NCBI RefSeq assembly: GCF_900176165.1
Contig: NZ_FWWU01000009.1
Coordinates: forward strand, 2,977,001-3,041,000
DNA length: 64,000 nucleotides
DNA from: Deinococcus hopiensis KR-140
GTDB taxonomy: Bacteria; Deinococcota; Deinococci; Deinococcales; Deinococcaceae
Direction of reading: 5' to 3'
Shown: positions 62,127 to 64,000 of the stretch, piece by piece
Layout: each line of letters opens with the position of its first letter
Position numbering within the stretch: the stretch's first letter is position 1
Notes under the pieces: model-generated
Told to the model about the DNA's origin: nothing
Seen by the model: the letters and a program-made list of their open reading frames with translations, nothing else
Database searches by the model: none
Program-made: the position numbers and the translations under genes

Positions 62127-63638
62127 CTACAGTACCAGCGCCCGCGCGTTGCCGCCCAGCCGGTCCCACAGCGTAAAGGCCGCGCGGGCACCAGGGCGGA
62201 TGACGCCCTCGTCGTCCCATCCGGCGGCGAGGGCGGGGCCCCGGGTATGGGCGTGCAGCACGTCCATCTCCGTGAGGGCTTCAGCCGCGGCAACGCGCTC
62301 GCCCGCGTCGTCCACCCGCGTCATGGCCGCCGCGAAGTTGGCGCGGTACTCGGGCGGCGCGACGGGCGCGTCGGACCCGAAGGCGAGGACGGCCCCCGCC
62401 GCCTTCAGCGAGCGGAAGGCGTAACTCGTGGTGGTGAGGTGGGGCATCAACTCCCGGATCATGGGACCGTCGGCCTGGAGGTGGATGGGCTGCACACTGG
62501 CGGTCAGGCCGCGAAAGCGGGGAAGGTCCTGGGGGCGCAGGTGCTGGGCATGTTCCACGCGCAGGCGCACGCCTTTCTCCTTGGCAAGGGGGCGCAGGGC
62601 ATCGTACACATCCAGTACCTCCGTATTGGCCCGGTCCCCGATGGCGTGGGTAACGGGCGTGAGGCCGAGACGCAGGGCCTGCTCACCGCGCTCGCGGATG
62701 AGTTCGGGCGGGTCCAGCGGAATGCCCGTGCCGCTGCCGTCGGCAAAGCCCGGGGCGTGGAGCCAGGCAGTGCGGCTGCCCAGCGCTCCATCGGCGAAGA
62801 ACTTCACGCCACCCCACTGAAAGAGGCCGCCTGGATTGAGGCTCAGGCCCAGTTCACGGGCGTGGCCCAGGCGCCCGTGGGGCAAGGTGGCCCAGACGCG
62901 CAGCGGCAACTCGCCCTGGGCCGCCAGCGTTTGCAGGGCGCGGGGCGCTTCCGGAGACTCGAAGGCCATCGTGTGGGCGCTGACGTAGCCCCGCGCGGCG
63001 AGGTCATTGGCGCCTGCGCGTGCCGCCGCGAGGTACTCGGCCTCGGTGGGCACGGGCAGGGCGCGGGCCAGGAGGTCCGTGGCATTTTCCAGCAGGGTGC
63101 CCAGGGGCCGCACGACGCGGCCGCCCTCGGGGTCCGGGGTGGTGCCGCTCACCCCAGCCAGTCGCAGCGCGAGTGAGTTGGCCCAGCTCATGTGGAGGTC
63201 CCGAGAGTAGAGCAAAACGGGGTGGTGTGGGCTGACCTCATCCAGTAGGGCGGCGGTGGGGTAGTCCGTCAGGCCCAGTTCGGACAGCAGGAAGCCGCCG
63301 CCGCGAATCCACGTTCCGCGCGGCGTGTTCAGCGCCCGCTGGCCCACCCGCGCCTGCACCTCCGACACGCTGCGCGCCCCGTGCAGGTTCAGCTGAGACA
63401 GCGAGAAGCCGTAGGAGACGAGGTGAATGTGCGCCTCGCTGAGCCCCGGTGTGAGCAGCAGATCGCGGTGATCTTGCACCTCGGCGCGGGGAGCGAGGGC
63501 GGCCACCTCTTCCCGCGTGCCCACGGCCAGCACCCGTCCACCGCCCACCAGCACAGCCTCAGCTTGGGGACGTGCATCGTCGAGCGTCAGGGTCCGGGCG
63601 TAAATGACCGTGGGGGGAACAGGTGGGGAAAACGTCAT
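62127..63638 (-). CDS. Amidohydrolase (YtcJ-like)
   Basis: 503 residues of the Amidohydro_3 family. Metal-site elements are LTPGLSEAHIHLVSYG (HxH), VTHAIGDRANTEVLD, RVEHAQHLRPQDLPRF and AFGSDAPVAPPE. FFADGALGSRTAWLHAP is the usual mid-protein block. The reaction is hydrolysis of amide or related bonds, substrate unknown. TACCCT (63646-63651, minus strand) ends seven bases before ATG 63638. No signal peptide. Confidence 0.9.
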   Translation of the reverse strand: MTFSPPVPPTVIYARTLTLDDARPQAEAVLVGGGRVLAVGTREEVAALAPRAEVQDHRDLLLTPGLSEAHIHLVSYGFSLSQLNLHGARSVSEVQARVGQRALNTPRGTWIRGGGFLLSELGLTDYPTAALLDEVSPHHPVLLYSRDLHMSWANSLALRLAGVSGTTPDPEGGRVVRPLGTLLENATDLLARALPVPTEAEYLAAARAGANDLAARGYVSAHTMAFESPEAPRALQTLAAQGELPLRVWATLPHGRLGHARELGLSLNPGGLFQWGGVKFFADGALGSRTAWLHAPGFADGSGTGIPLDPPELIRERGEQALRLGLTPVTHAIGDRANTEVLDVYDALRPLAKEKGVRLRVEHAQHLRPQDLPRFRGLTASVQPIHLQADGPMIRELMPHLTTTSYAFRSLKAAGAVLAFGSDAPVAPPEYRANFAAAMTRVDDAGERVAAAEALTEMDVLHAHTRGPALAAGWDDEGVIRPGARAAFTLWDRLGGNARALVL

Positions 63639-63713
63639 GCCTCCCAGGGTAAAGGAGTGGGGAGAACGTGGGTTGCGCCCGCCTCCTTCTCAACGGCCTG
63701 TTAGAATTCAGTC

Positions 63714-64000
63714 ATGCCGCGCATCCTGGTGGTGGATGACGACGCCGCCATCCTCAAACTGATCAGCGTGATCCTCACCCGGGCCGGGCACGAGGTTCGC
63801 ACCAGCAGCCATCCCGTTGAGGCGCTGGACCTCCTCAAGGTCTTCACGCCCGATCTGGTCATCAGCGACGTGGTGATGCCCTACATGACGGGCCTCGAAT
63901 TTCTGGAACAGGTCCGCGCCCACGACAAGCTGGGGGCCATGCCCTTCGTGCTGCTCTCCAGCCACGCCGAGCGCACCGATGTGCGGCGCGGCATGAACCT
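63714..64000 (+). CDS. Response regulator receiver protein (3' end outside window)
   Basis: The first 95 residues are a receiver domain: acidic pocket ILVVDDD, phosphoacceptor Asp52 (LVISDVVMPYMTG) and the Ser of LLSSHAERTD. The rest, including the lysine and any output domain, is cut off. TAGAAT (63702-63707) ends six bases before the ATG. It is divergent from the amidohydrolase gene. Confidence 0.85.
   Translation, partial: MPRILVVDDDAAILKLISVILTRAGHEVRTSSHPVEALDLLKVFTPDLVISDVVMPYMTGLEFLEQVRAHDKLGAMPFVLLSSHAERTDVRRGMN

Overview
The window reads as Deinococcus chromosome. It is very GC-rich apart from one AT-rich island near 52.5-53.1 kb. It carries an ornithine-type-candidate MurE, a tandem pair of deoxynucleoside kinases, a Crp-like regulator, DUF2382/PRC-barrel and DUF892 stress proteins, an AlkA-type glycosylase and YkgJ, YigZ and RtcB proteins. 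A large share of its genes have a TANNNT -10 element ending only 6-8 nt before the start codon, the leaderless-mRNA architecture known from Deinococcus. Genes sit in short, tightly overlapping operons (ATGA or GTGA junctions) separated by hairpin terminators. The species cannot be named from this alone.

Layout. 1-3.1 kb: cdaR (5' cut), yqeK, an LCP-family gene and rsfS, a cell-wall, nucleotide-signalling and ribosome-silencing cluster. 3.2-8.8 kb: a PhoB/PhoR-like two-component pair, a threonine-rich protein with a WGxxGxxG anchor, a DUF2382 protein, phoU and a secreted protein. 8.9-12.6 kb: a heterodimeric ABC exporter. 12.7-18.5 kb: a pilin-like membrane protein, several decayed genes, peroxiredoxin, acyl-ACP desaturase, YkgJ protein and hisC. 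18.7-25.7 kb: TetR regulator, lipoprotein, SRPBCC protein, EamA exporter joined to a fused ABC transporter, Nudix and SDR enzymes. 25.8-29.5 kb: AlkA glycosylase, Crp/Fnr regulator, acyl-CoA dehydrogenase. 29.7-34.9 kb: a decayed and an intact TAXI-type binding protein, coiled-coil membrane proteins, a cysteine-less FmdB homologue coupled to an HtrA-like protease. 34.9-42.6 kb: two deoxynucleoside kinases, DUF892, murE, and a DUF3160/CapA/secreted-protein operon. 42.8-52.5 kb: rtcB, DUF4173 protein, M24 peptidase, SDR, HAD phosphatase, DedA, Nudix, yigZ, ispF, trmL. 52.5-64 kb: the AT-rich island with repeats, M29 aminopeptidase, cyclophilin, jag, prmC, MFS transporter, carbonic anhydrase, GNAT, YebC, amidohydrolase and the start of a response regulator.

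Three themes stand out. First, seven genes are being lost (zinc-ribbon protein, HIT, chrA, TAXI receptor, SWIM protein, ArsR/DUF2087 regulator, pectate-lyase-like), mostly by several frameshifts each while their neighbours are intact. Second, two families of structured intergenic repeats each occur twice, and one copy ends exactly where the HIT gene is truncated. Third, two genes (yqeK and the EamA exporter) are preceded by tiny leaderless ORFs whose stop codon overlaps the gene's ATG. This is a candidate translational-coupling arrangement and, with the repeats, the most novel material here.
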